Source: Bifidobacterium sp. ESL0732 (GTDB lineage: Bacteria > Actinomycetota > Actinomycetes > Actinomycetales > Bifidobacteriaceae). Taken from it: 64,000 bases of DNA. Below the pieces are notes generated by a model. The model did not search any database. It was not told the origin of the DNA and saw only the letters and a program-made list of their open reading frames with translations. Position 1 is the stretch's first letter, and the number at the start of each line of letters is the position of its first letter. The position numbers and the translations under genes are program-made. Where the stretch lies: assembly GCF_029395535.1 (NCBI RefSeq), contig NZ_CP113920.1:1116001-1180000 (forward strand), in the 5' to 3' direction. Positions 17,905-26,226 of the stretch are shown here, one piece after another.

Positions 17905-18637
17905 ACATCTGACTCACCTGCAAAAAGGACAATTAGGTGAGGTGACTTTGATTGTCGGGGATCCCGGTCGTGTTGATTTAATTTCCAAAGACTGGGCAGA
18001 CAGGCAGAAAATCGAAGATACTCGCGAGTTTGTTCTGGTCATTGGCAAATACAAAGGACACAATGTCTCTATTTGTTCAACGGGAATGGGTGCCGGATCA
18101 ACCGAAATCTGCATTATCGAATTGATCGAAAACGGTGCAAAGCAAATCATCCGTTGCGGTGGTTGTGGTTCTTGGCGCGACGACATTAAGCCGGGAGATC
18201 TCATCATCAATCGTGCGATGGCGCGAACACCCGGACTCATGGGTGATTATGTGCCTGATAATTATCCTGCAGTTGCCGATCCGATTCTGGTCGGTAAGTT
18301 GTATCGAGGAGCACAACAACGGGGCTTCAAGGTATATACAGGCGTAGGGCTGACCACGGAAACATATTTCCTCGGTCAGTACCGGCAACCCAAAATCGAG
18401 AATAGCCCAGTTAAAGTTGATGACGCTAAGATGAAGTTCTGGCAGGATCGTGGCATCATCAATGCAGAAATGGAATCAGCTGTTCTGTTCATTCTCGGTT
18501 CCATTTATCAGATTCCAGTTGCCAATTGTTTGGTAGTTCATCTCAGCCGAGCAACCTACAGTTGGGAACAACCGGAAGACTACAACCGTATTCATCGCGA
18601 GTCAGCCATTTCAGTCCTAGACGCAGTCTTAAATTGA
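17894..18637 (+). CDS. Nucleoside phosphorylase (uridine/purine phosphorylase family)
   Basis: It cleaves a nucleoside with phosphate to base plus (deoxy)ribose-1-phosphate. The 247 residues show the PNP/UDP family pattern: GDPGRVDLI phosphate loop, STGMGAGSTEI, RCGGCGSW and the sugar/base-contacting INAEMESAV. The Glu-Met-Glu stretch is as in uridine and inosine phosphorylases. The exact base preference cannot be read. An overlap with the upstream MFS gene and AAGAAGG before the ATG support co-translation. The product would feed phosphopentomutase (20079-21266). Confidence 0.88.
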   Translation: MSSEHLTHLQKGQLGEVTLIVGDPGRVDLISKDWADRQKIEDTREFVLVIGKYKGHNVSICSTGMGAGSTEICIIELIENGAKQIIRCGGCGSWRDDIKPGDLIINRAMARTPGLMGDYVPDNYPAVADPILVGKLYRGAQQRGFKVYTGVGLTTETYFLGQYRQPKIENSPVKVDDAKMKFWQDRGIINAEMESAVLFILGSIYQIPVANCLVVHLSRATYSWEQPEDYNRIHRESAISVLDAVLN

Positions 18638-18644
18638 TGTATCG

Positions 18645-18670
18645 CTCCGTGTAACTTTGGTTACACGGAG
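18645..18670 (+). terminator. Intra-cluster hairpin after the phosphorylase gene
   Basis: A perfect 11-bp stem (CTCCGTGTAAC / GTTACACGGAG) with a TTTG loop begins 7 bases past the stop. The following T-run is weak, so it could be a partial terminator or an mRNA-stabilising hairpin that sets a lower level for the second transporter. Confidence 0.6.
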
Positions 18671-18713
18671 ACGTTTGCATTTTATGTAATGGTTGAAAGG
18701 GGAGAGATTTCAC

Positions 18714-19937
18714 ATGAAAGAAGATAAGTCTTACCAAAAAAAGGTGCTAGTTTCATCAATGCTGGGACTTGGACTTGAAGGAATGGACATTTTGTTGCTG
18801 TCCTTTGCCTTGAGTTCGATCATTCGCGAATTTCATATTTCGTCAGCAGCTGGCGGCGTTTTACCTTCGATTACCAACATCGGCATGCTGGTCGGAGGCG
18901 TCATATTTGGCTACTGGGCCGACAGAAAAGGTCGTATTAAGGTTTTTACCTACACGATCTTCATCTTTGCAATTGGAACTTTCCTGATGGCCTTTGCGCA
19001 AAGTATCGCGGTGATTTATGTCTTGCGATTCATTGTGGGACTTGGCGCAGGCGGTGAATATGGTATCGGGATGGCATTAGTTGCAGAAGCGTTCCCCAAA
19101 GAACGTCGTGGCCAGATGTCAGCCTGGATAACCGTTGGCGGACAAATGGGAACATTGGTCGCCGCATTATTGGTGGCGATTGTCACTCCGTTTGCAGGTT
19201 GGCGCGGTGCTTTCATATTTGGTGTCATTCCCGTCATCTTGGCATACTTCGTGCGCCGTCATCTTCCTGAAACGAAAAGCTGGCAAGATACTCATGCAGC
19301 CGATGTTGCTCAGCATGTTCAGCCGCGAATCAGGCTGCTCGTGAATACGCCCAAGACCGCGCTGATTACACTGGGATTGACGATTATGTCAGCTGTGCAA
19401 GTAGCGGGATACTACGGACTGATGAACTGGCTGCCGTCAATGCTAGAGAAGAAGGAAGGCCTTTCCGTCTCTGGTTCGTCTCTGTGGATGATTTCAACCA
19501 TTATCGGGATGTCTCTTGGAATGCTCACGTTTGGCAAGCTCTTTGACAAATTCGGTTCAAAAGTAACTTACTCGGTCTTCTTGATTATGGCTGGATTGTC
19601 TGTGGCATTGTATGCGTTTGTTCACAATGTTTTCCTGATGTTGTTGGTTGGCGCCGTTGTCGGCTTCTTTGCCAATGGTATGAACGCCGGCTATGGTGCA
19701 TTGATTAGCAGTTTCTATCCGACCGAAATCCGGAGCTTTGCGAACAATGCGATCTTTAATACCGGGCGAGCAGTTGGTGGACTCTCACCAATACTGGTTG
19801 GCTACATTATCGATCGGAGCGGTTTTACCGCAGCATTGCTGTGCATTGGGGCGCTTTACATTGTTTCATTGGTTATTGTTAATTTGATTCCTAATCCGGT
19901 AAAAAACAAAGTGAAGTCAGGTGACGGTGACAAGTAA
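18714..19937 (+). CDS. MFS transporter, paralogue of the one at 16684
   Basis: The 407-residue major facilitator has the signature GYWADRKGRIK and an RRG(Q)MSAW loop; it is strongly similar in sequence to the 16684-17904 product along its length. GGGGAGAG precedes the ATG. Two transporters around one phosphorylase suggest uptake of two related substrates, or a duplication followed by divergence. The first membrane segment reads LGLGLEGMDILLLSF, an acidic membrane residue pattern seen in organic-anion and nucleoside-type MFS carriers; the substrate stays inferred. Confidence 0.8.
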   Translation: MKEDKSYQKKVLVSSMLGLGLEGMDILLLSFALSSIIREFHISSAAGGVLPSITNIGMLVGGVIFGYWADRKGRIKVFTYTIFIFAIGTFLMAFAQSIAVIYVLRFIVGLGAGGEYGIGMALVAEAFPKERRGQMSAWITVGGQMGTLVAALLVAIVTPFAGWRGAFIFGVIPVILAYFVRRHLPETKSWQDTHAADVAQHVQPRIRLLVNTPKTALITLGLTIMSAVQVAGYYGLMNWLPSMLEKKEGLSVSGSSLWMISTIIGMSLGMLTFGKLFDKFGSKVTYSVFLIMAGLSVALYAFVHNVFLMLLVGAVVGFFANGMNAGYGALISSFYPTEIRSFANNAIFNTGRAVGGLSPILVGYIIDRSGFTAALLCIGALYIVSLVIVNLIPNPVKNKVKSGDGDK

Positions 19938-20078
19938 AAGCAACTTGTCGAATGACGAGCGAAAGCACAATGTTGCCGGTGGCCTGGAGGTTTCTCGGCA
20001 ATATTGTGCTGTGGCTGGATGCAATCAACCGTCATGTCGGCGGTTGGAGAAGTCGTTGGGTGAAAGGGAACTTGAACG

Positions 20079-21266
20079 ATGAGGTACAGGCGTGTTTTCG
20101 GTTTGGTTATGGATTCCATCGGGACCGGTGCGGCTCCTGATGCGGCCCGGTTCGGTGATGAAGGTGCCGACACCTTGGGCAGTATAGGCAGGTATTTCGC
20201 CGGGAGGCTGGAGCTGCCGAATTTCGCCAGGCTCGGCATATCGAACCTGCGTCCGGTTCCCATCGAGGGCGTGCCGGCTGCCGAGCAGCCCATCGGCTGT
20301 TATGGGAGGATGCGGGAGGTGTCGGTGGGCAAGGACAGCATGGACGGGCATTGGGAGATGATGGGTCTTCCGGTCAGGCGGGAGCTCAGTTTCTTCCCCC
20401 ATGGTTTCCCGGATGAGCTGATGGATAGGATCTCGAAGTTTGCGGGCCGCGGGATCGTCGGGAATCGGCCGGAATCGGGTACGAAGATTCTTGACGAGCT
20501 GGGCGAGCACCAGATGGAGACCGGCGATCTGATCGTCTATACCTCGGGTGATTCCGTGTTGCAGATAGCCGCCCATGAGGACATTATCCCGGTCAAGGAG
20601 CTGTACCGGATCTGCGAATACGCCCGCAGCCTTGTCAACGGCCCGGAATACATGGTCGGCCGTATCATCGCGCGCCCGTATGTGGGCTCTGGCAAGGGGC
20701 ATTTCACCAGGACGGCGAACCGTCATGATTTCACGTTGAAGCCCTATGGGAAGACCGTGTTGGATTACCTGCAGGAGGCCGGGGTCAGGACCATCGGCAT
20801 CGGCAAGATCAACGATATCTTCTCCGGCCAGGGCATCGACGAAGGGTATCACAACCAGAGCAACATGGATGGCATGGACCATGTCGACCATGTGATGGAA
20901 CAGGATTTCACGGGTTTCTGTTTTGCGAATCTGGTGGACTTCGACGCGATGTACGGCCACCGGCGCAACCCCGAAGGCGATGGTTGCGCTCTCATGGAGC
21001 TCGATGACCGTCTGGGCACGGTCATCGCCAACATGAGGGACGACGATCTGCTGATGATCACCGCCGACCATGGCAACGACCCCTGCTTCAAGGGGACCGA
21101 CCATACCAGGGAATTCGTCCCGCTGCTTGCCTACTCGCCGAGCATGGAACATCCCGCCAGCCTCGGGACCCGCAGGACCTTTTCCGATTTCGGGGCCACC
21201 ATCCTCGATAATTTCAACGTCGACGGGGCCGGGGTCGGAACGAGCTTCCTCAAAGATTTGCAATAA
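20079..21266 (+). CDS. deoB: Phosphopentomutase
   Basis: It interconverts (deoxy)ribose-1- and 5-phosphate, linking nucleoside breakdown to pentose phosphates. The 395 residues belong to the alkaline-phosphatase superfamily: VMDSIGTGAAPDA (first metal Asp), GKDSMDGHWEMMG (nucleophile region), RTANRHDFTLKP, and ITADHGNDPCFKGTDHTRE with metal Asp/His residues. Known family members carry the phosphorylated Thr in KDT; here the residue is Ser. The gene is more G+C-rich than the preceding transporter. It closes the salvage cluster before a terminator. Confidence 0.96.
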   Translation: MRYRRVFGLVMDSIGTGAAPDAARFGDEGADTLGSIGRYFAGRLELPNFARLGISNLRPVPIEGVPAAEQPIGCYGRMREVSVGKDSMDGHWEMMGLPVRRELSFFPHGFPDELMDRISKFAGRGIVGNRPESGTKILDELGEHQMETGDLIVYTSGDSVLQIAAHEDIIPVKELYRICEYARSLVNGPEYMVGRIIARPYVGSGKGHFTRTANRHDFTLKPYGKTVLDYLQEAGVRTIGIGKINDIFSGQGIDEGYHNQSNMDGMDHVDHVMEQDFTGFCFANLVDFDAMYGHRRNPEGDGCALMELDDRLGTVIANMRDDDLLMITADHGNDPCFKGTDHTREFVPLLAYSPSMEHPASLGTRRTFSDFGATILDNFNVDGAGVGTSFLKDLQ

Positions 21267-21300
21267 AAAAGTTCTTGTGCATTAAGTGTAGGCGATTGGG

Positions 21301-21356
21301 ATGCCTCTCCGGTAGGTTCGGTTTGTAGAGAATCGGATCCTGCGGGGAGGCATTTT
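21301..21356 (+). terminator. Terminator after deoB
   Basis: ATGCCTCTCCGGTAGG pairs imperfectly with CCTGCGGGGAGGCAT across a ~25-base loop and is followed by TTTTATAT. It sits 34 bases past the deoB stop. Confidence 0.7.
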
Positions 21357-21781
21357 ATATCTGTTGGTGTATCAAAATCTTAAGAGGTAGTCGGCCAGTC
21401 TGGACGTTAACGATAACGTCCGGTTGAGGGTGCACTTTCGGTTTGCAGTCCTGATCTTCTTTACAGGATTCTTATTCGTCTTTTCGATTCTGGGGCCAGG
21501 TAGGGTATGTCCATGTAGCGGCTTCGAGGCCATGCCTGGGCGTCGTACGCGCTCTTCTTAGTGACAGGAAGAGGACGGTGTCGCCGTCGGGGGAACCGGC
21601 CGATGGCCTCGCGCCGACAGTCGTTGCTCAGTGACGATATCAAAGAATGTGTCAAAAAATATCTCTCTCAGTTTCGGGCGTGACTTAAAAGTTTGACCTA
21701 TTTGGTCATTGGTGGTTTTTGACACCAATTTCTGGAGTCCGGAGTAGAGTCTAACCAGCATTACGTCAATAAGGGAGCAGT
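21357..21781. other. Non-coding stretch upstream of the acyl-CoA ligase
   Basis: No supported gene in 425 bases. TTGACA (21719-21724) followed 20 bases later by TAGAGT (21745-21750) is a sub-optimal candidate promoter for the ligase. A short TGACC-N5-GGTCA inverted repeat (~21694-21708) lies just upstream. Minus-strand scraps around 21460-21650 look like decayed coding DNA but match no family I recognise. Confidence 0.35.
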
Positions 21782-23596
21782 ATGCAGCAGGAATACACAC
21801 AGCCGTTGGTTCGTCCGATCGAAAGCGACCGGAACGTTTTCACACTGCTTGATGACCGTGCAAAGCGTACGCCGGATGAGTCGTTGGTCGAGTATGTGGG
21901 TAACGACGGCAAGTGGCAGTCGTTTACAGCCACGCAGTTCCGTGACAAGGTCATCGGACTTGCCAAAGGTCTGATCGCCCGTGGCATCAAACCGGGGGAT
22001 TCCGTTGCGATTATCGCGCATACGTCCTGGCAATGGACGGCGCTGGACGTAGCCATCATGTCGATCGGTGCACTAACGGTTCCCGTTTACGAGACCAATT
22101 CTCCGGCTCAAGTGCAGATGATTTTCAATGATTCCAACGTCAAAATGGCCTTTGCCGAGGACGATGCACAGCGCGACAAGATTGATACAGTGCGCGATTC
22201 ATGTGCTGATCTCAAAGACGTGTATGTCATCGCTGCAGGTGCTATCGAAACCATCGAGAAGTTCGGTCAGAGTGTCAGCGACGAGGAGTTCTGGCAGCGC
22301 GAAAAAGCGGTCAAAGGCAGCGATCTGGCCACCATCGTCTACACATCCGGTTCCACCGGCACGCCGAAAGGCATCGAACTGACCCATTCGAATTTCGTGT
22401 TCATCACGATTTCCGGCGTGCAATCCATGGGCGACATCCTCAACAAACCCGGCCGCAGGCTGCTGCTCTTCCTGCCGCTGGCGCACGTTTTCGCTCGCTT
22501 CATGCAGCTGGTCTGCTTTGCGGGAACGGTTACCCTGGGGCTTTCCAGCAATTTCAAGACCATTCTGGCCGATTTCCGCACGTTTAAACCGACGTTCATC
22601 CTCGCGGTCCCGCGTATCTTCGAGAAGATCTACAACGCCGCCTCGCAGAAGGCCGGCTCCGGTGCCGCCGGCCGCATCTTCTCCCACGCCACCGAAACGG
22701 CCATCGCCTGGTCGAAGGCCCAGCAGTCCGGCCAGCCGATTCCGCGTGCCTTGCGTATGCGTCACGCCGTCTATAACAAGCTGGTCTATTCCACCATCAT
22801 GCAGATTTTCGGCGGCCGGGTCGAATACGCCGTTTCCGGCGGCGCCCCGCTCAACGCGACCATCGCGCACTTCTTCAACGGCGTCGGCCTGCCATTGCTC
22901 GAAGGCTACGGCATGACCGAAACCTGCGCGCCCGCGATGGTCAACCCCACCAAAGGCTACAAGATCGGTACCGTGGGCATCCCGCTGCAAGGCGTCACCG
23001 TCGGCGTGAGCGATACGGGGGAGCTGTGCATCAAGAGCCGTGCGGTGTGCGTCGGCTACCACAACCATCCTGAGATCACCGCCGAACAGATCGTCGACGG
23101 ATGGCTTCATACCGGCGATCTCGGCTCGCTTGATTCCGATGGATTCGTAACCCTGACCGGCCGCAAGAAGGACATCATCATCACCGCCGGCGGCAAGAAC
23201 GTCTCGCCCGCCGAGGTTGAGACTTCGGTCATGACCTCGCCGGTGGTCAGCCAATGCGTCATGGTCGGCGACCGCAAGCCGTTCATCGCCGCGATCATCT
23301 CGATCGACCTGCAGGATACGAATGCATGGCTCGCTTCCGAGGGCGCCGAACCAGTCAAGGACCTGAAGGAAGCCAGCGAGAACCCGATTATCCGCGCCGA
23401 GGTCGAGCGTGCCGTCAACAAGGCCAACGAGCTGGTCTCGCGTGCCGAATCCATCCGCAAGTTTGAGATCGTCCCCGACGAGTTCACCGAGGCCAACGGC
23501 ATGCTCACCCCAAGCCTCAAGGCCAAGCGCCAGGTCATCACCGAGCACTACAAGGATCTCATCGACAACGTCATCTATGCGTCGAAGAAGAGTTGA
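21782..23596 (+). CDS. Long-chain fatty acid-CoA ligase (AMP-forming)
   Basis: It activates fatty acids to acyl-CoA through acyl-AMP. The 604 residues show the adenylation P-loop YTSGSTGTPKG (~186), EGYGMTETCAP, the ATP-binding HTGDLGSLDSDGF and the hinge/C-terminal lysine motif GRKKDIIITAGGKNVSP. The size and the GGAPLN region match the bacterial FadD15-like group. AAGGGAGCAGT precedes the ATG. Bifidobacteria lack beta-oxidation as far as is known, so a role in recycling exogenous fatty acids for lipids is more likely (inference). Confidence 0.92.
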   Translation: MQQEYTQPLVRPIESDRNVFTLLDDRAKRTPDESLVEYVGNDGKWQSFTATQFRDKVIGLAKGLIARGIKPGDSVAIIAHTSWQWTALDVAIMSIGALTVPVYETNSPAQVQMIFNDSNVKMAFAEDDAQRDKIDTVRDSCADLKDVYVIAAGAIETIEKFGQSVSDEEFWQREKAVKGSDLATIVYTSGSTGTPKGIELTHSNFVFITISGVQSMGDILNKPGRRLLLFLPLAHVFARFMQLVCFAGTVTLGLSSNFKTILADFRTFKPTFILAVPRIFEKIYNAASQKAGSGAAGRIFSHATETAIAWSKAQQSGQPIPRALRMRHAVYNKLVYSTIMQIFGGRVEYAVSGGAPLNATIAHFFNGVGLPLLEGYGMTETCAPAMVNPTKGYKIGTVGIPLQGVTVGVSDTGELCIKSRAVCVGYHNHPEITAEQIVDGWLHTGDLGSLDSDGFVTLTGRKKDIIITAGGKNVSPAEVETSVMTSPVVSQCVMVGDRKPFIAAIISIDLQDTNAWLASEGAEPVKDLKEASENPIIRAEVERAVNKANELVSRAESIRKFEIVPDEFTEANGMLTPSLKAKRQVITEHYKDLIDNVIYASKKS

Positions 23597-23645
23597 AAGC
23601 CAAACGAACTGACGACAACACAAAGTCGGAGACGAAGGAGTCGTG

Positions 23646-23840
23646 ATGGGGTGGCTGGTTATCGTCGTGCTAGTCGGTGCAGCCGCGTTATGCGCTGTGT
23701 TCGGGGTGAAGCATAGTCTCGAGCACAAAGCAAACAGCATGACCGGGACCAGTGAAGAAGACAGGCGCAGAGCTGCGGATTTAAGGGAGATAGAAGCCAA
23801 AATCGATCATGCCAAAAACATGTGGGGTGGCATGCTGTAA
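23646..23840 (+). CDS. Small single-pass membrane protein
   Basis: A 64-residue protein with one N-terminal hydrophobic helix (WLVIVVLVGAAALCAVFGV) followed by a charged, probably helical tail (EEDRRRAADLREIEAKIDHAK). AAGGAG lies 5 bases before the ATG. It follows the acyl-CoA ligase by 49 bases, so co-transcription is possible. No family recognised; function unknown. Confidence 0.6.
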   Translation: MGWLVIVVLVGAAALCAVFGVKHSLEHKANSMTGTSEEDRRRAADLREIEAKIDHAKNMWGGML

Positions 23841-23874
23841 ATCGGCAGATTTGGACGACGGATTTACAGTAGTC

Positions 23875-24084
23875 TCATTCTTCGTCGACTTTTTCGTCCG
23901 GATCAAAGATGTCCTCGATGGTGCAGTTGAAAATCTTGGCCAGGCGGAACGCCAGTGGCAGGGACGGGTCAAAACGGCCCTTTTCGATGGAGATGATGGT
24001 CTGACGGCTTACGCTGGCAAGTTCGGCGAGCGCCGCCTGCGACAGACCTTTTTCGGTTCGCAGTTGTGTAAGACGATTCCTCAT
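23875..24084 (-). CDS. Short XRE-family regulator
   Basis: A 69-residue protein that is almost only a Cro/C1 helix-turn-helix: RTEKGLSQAALAELASVSRQTIISIEKGR, followed by PSLPLAFRLAKIF and an acidic tail. The ATG at 24084 overlaps the stop of the membrane-protein gene 24081-24644 (ATGA), so they are coupled; longer in-frame starts lie inside that gene. Such pairs of a tiny XRE protein and a four-helix membrane protein are widespread in Gram-positives; the regulator probably controls its own operon. Confidence 0.88.
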   Translation of the reverse strand: MRNRLTQLRTEKGLSQAALAELASVSRQTIISIEKGRFDPSLPLAFRLAKIFNCTIEDIFDPDEKVDEE

Positions 24085-24644
24085 CGAGTGCCCTTGATGT
24101 AGAGTATCAGATAGCCAATGCCCCAGGAAAGTATTCCGATCAGAACACATCCACCGAGGCAGTATTGAGCCACCGTGCTGCTGATTGGTTTGTCGCGGAA
24201 AGTGAGTACCATGCTCAACACGGTATTGGCGAGTAAGATGCCGTCGAATCCGTAAACCGCAGACCGCTGAATCCAGGAGTTCTCGACGCTTTCTTCCTGG
24301 TGCTGGTCGTAGCCTTTCAACGTTCTCTTGTCCACCAGAATAATCCATGTTAGACCAGCGGCTACCAAGAACGAGCAGATTCCCTCAGCGATGGCCAGTT
24401 CCGTCCGGTCGTGGACCGAGCCGCTGGCCAATAGCTCGATGGCTGTGGCCACAGCGATGCCGATGACGCATCCCGCGCCAATGCTCATACCCCAAAGCGC
24501 CACTTTGCCACCGCCGAAAATGGTTTTCGCTCCGAAGGAGCTCGTCTCGTTATGCGAAGACCGTAGGTTTGCGGTTGGCTTCTCTGGCGCAATCTTCGGC
24601 AAATCGCCGAATTCGCCGTTGTCTGTTTGATGCTTGACAGTCAT
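24081..24644 (-). CDS. Four-helix membrane protein coupled to the XRE regulator
   Basis: 187 residues with four hydrophobic segments (cores GAGCVIGIAVATAIELLA, GICSFLVAAGLTWIILV, GILLANTVLSMVLTF and LGGCVLIGILSWGIGYLIL) and a polar 50-residue N-terminus. GGAGAAATCAC precedes the ATG. It resembles uncharacterised membrane proteins found with small XRE regulators, sometimes near bacteriocin immunity genes. Function unknown. It is divergent from the sdpR/sdpI-like pair. Confidence 0.75.
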   Translation of the reverse strand: MTVKHQTDNGEFGDLPKIAPEKPTANLRSSHNETSSFGAKTIFGGGKVALWGMSIGAGCVIGIAVATAIELLASGSVHDRTELAIAEGICSFLVAAGLTWIILVDKRTLKGYDQHQEESVENSWIQRSAVYGFDGILLANTVLSMVLTFRDKPISSTVAQYCLGGCVLIGILSWGIGYLILYIKGTR

Positions 24645-24802
24645 GTGATTTCTCCGTTGCAGATATTGTTTGGTGGATTAGACCACTGCTTTTGCAGTAA
24701 AGCAAACTTTACTATGTAAAAGAAACTGTACATCGGTGATTAAGGGTTGTCAATATTGATGGGTCTGAAGTCTGTGGGTTTGTCCCGAAATTTGCAAACA
24801 TC

Positions 24803-24876
24803 TATTTCAATATAATTTGAAATAAATCGAGAAGCGCGGTACGATAATCATATATTTCAATATTATTTGAAATATA
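24803..24876 (+). promoter_or_regulatory. Promoter with two near-identical operators for the ArsR/SdpI-like operon
   Basis: TTGAAA (24817-24822), a 17-base spacer and TACGAT (24840-24845) form a promoter. Two palindromes overlap it. TATTTCAA-TATAAT-TTGAAATA (24803-24824) covers the -35 box. TATATTTCAA-TATTAT-TTGAAATATA (24851-24876) covers the expected transcription start. Their centres are 50 bases apart. The placement fits repression by the first gene product. Confidence 0.75.
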
Positions 24877-24908
24877 ACGATGTTGGGTGTGTAAAAAGGA
24901 GGGGCACC

Positions 24909-25295
24909 ATGGGTGTACAGACCACGTTGTCGGCGCTCGCGGACCCGGCGCGGCGCGAGATTCTGCAGTTGCTGCGGCGCAGAGTGATGAACGCCGGAGA
25001 ACTCGCGCAGGCCACGGGATTGTCGGCGTCAAGGCTTTCGTACCATCTCAAGAAGCTGCGCGAGGCCGATCTGGTGACGGACAGCCGCGAGGGCACGACC
25101 ATCTGGTACGAGCCGAACCTCACTGTGCTCGACGACACCATTGTCTGGTTGAAGGAGCTGCAACGCAACGAAGCGATTTCCAAGGCTTCGAACTATGGCG
25201 TGAAATCGGCGAAAGGCAATGGGACCGGCTCTGTAACCGACCGATTGTCAGCCGAAACGCCAGATGACGGTAAGGCTGGAGTGCAAGGAGAGTAA
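24909..25295 (+). CDS. ArsR-family autorepressor, SdpR-like
   Basis: A 128-residue winged-helix protein: SALADPARREILQLLRRR, recognition helix in ATGLSASRLSYHLKKL, wing in DSREGTTIWYEP. It has no metal-binding Cys motif of ArsR/SmtB, which fits the SdpR subgroup. AGGAGG lies 5 bases before the ATG at 24909; an in-frame codon at 24867 lies within the second operator. The stop is 2 bases before the SdpI-like gene. In Bacillus, SdpR and SdpI form an immunity operon in which SdpI senses toxin and captures SdpR; the same layout is seen here. Confidence 0.85.
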   Translation: MGVQTTLSALADPARREILQLLRRRVMNAGELAQATGLSASRLSYHLKKLREADLVTDSREGTTIWYEPNLTVLDDTIVWLKELQRNEAISKASNYGVKSAKGNGTGSVTDRLSAETPDDGKAGVQGE

Positions 25296-25297
25296 TC

Positions 25298-26137
25298 ATG
25301 AGAAACAATCTTGACAAAAGGCAATCGATAGCGGAACCGATGGAGCGCGACGCCTCCCGTGTCCAAAAACACACGGAAGATGGGCCTGGAAAAGAAAGAA
25401 AGAGCGGTTGGAAATCCGTGATTGCAGGGGAGAAAAAGTGGAACATTGCGATGGTATTGCTTGGCTTGTTACCGTTGATTATCGTTCTGCTTGCCTTGCC
25501 TTATATGCCGAATATCGTGCCTGCACATTACAACGCCAGCGGCGAGCTCGACCGTTGGGGCAGTAAATATGAGGATCTCATTTTGCCTTTGTTGACTCTG
25601 CTGATATGTGCCGGCTGGCTGGTGGGCGAAATCCCTCTTGAACGTGGCGTGCATAAAGATTCGAATTCGGAGATGGGTCCAAAGACGACGGTGCGTATGT
25701 GGGCGATTGGGGGATGCTGTATGTTCGCGGTATTCAGCGCTATGACCGTTTGGATCGTCGCAGATGCTTTCAGCAAGGGGCACACCGGTTCCAAAATACC
25801 GTTGGAAGCCGTTATCAATGTCGTGACCGGCCTGGTGTTCATCGTCATCGGCAACGTCATGCCGAATGCCAAAATGAACCGATGGAGCGGCATCCGCGTG
25901 CCGGGAGCCTTCAAAAGCCGTGAATCGTGGCGGCGTTGCCAGCGTTTCGGCGGGTTTGTGTTTATTCTCGGTGGCGTGGTTCTGGTGGTCTTCGGGCTCG
26001 CCATGCATACCCAAGACCGAATGAATCTATATGCCATCTTGGCGGTTACGTTGATTATCGTGCTGGCTTGTTATGTCTACGGTATCTATGCCGGCAAGAA
26101 ATACGGGAATGTCGGTGGTCCGATCAAGGGGCAGTGA
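25298..26137 (+). CDS. SdpI-like immunity membrane protein
   Basis: 279 residues. A DUF1648-like segment (PNIVPAHYNASGELDRWGSK, ~70-90) is followed by several membrane helices and the SdpI pattern GNVMPNAKMNRWSGIRVPG...SRESWRRCQRFGG (~190-225). In Bacillus this protein protects against the SdpC toxin. Here a 45-residue charged N-terminal tail precedes the first helix. It is directly downstream of the ArsR repressor with two-base spacing. No toxin gene is in the window, so it may guard against neighbours' toxins or respond to membrane stress. Confidence 0.85.
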   Translation: MRNNLDKRQSIAEPMERDASRVQKHTEDGPGKERKSGWKSVIAGEKKWNIAMVLLGLLPLIIVLLALPYMPNIVPAHYNASGELDRWGSKYEDLILPLLTLLICAGWLVGEIPLERGVHKDSNSEMGPKTTVRMWAIGGCCMFAVFSAMTVWIVADAFSKGHTGSKIPLEAVINVVTGLVFIVIGNVMPNAKMNRWSGIRVPGAFKSRESWRRCQRFGGFVFILGGVVLVVFGLAMHTQDRMNLYAILAVTLIIVLACYVYGIYAGKKYGNVGGPIKGQ

Positions 26138-26226
26138 AGACTGACTTCGTGCAGGTCTGGAGGTCGTGGCCTGTACGGAACAATGTCGGCAACCGTATGA
26201 AAACGTAGCGGTTGCCGACATGACCT

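Noticed and set aside
20025..24000. Long minus-strand open frames opposite deoB (20025-21263) and the acyl-CoA ligase (22199-23800)
   Set aside because: They mirror strongly conserved genes on the plus strand, show no protein family features and arise from G+C-rich codon bias.
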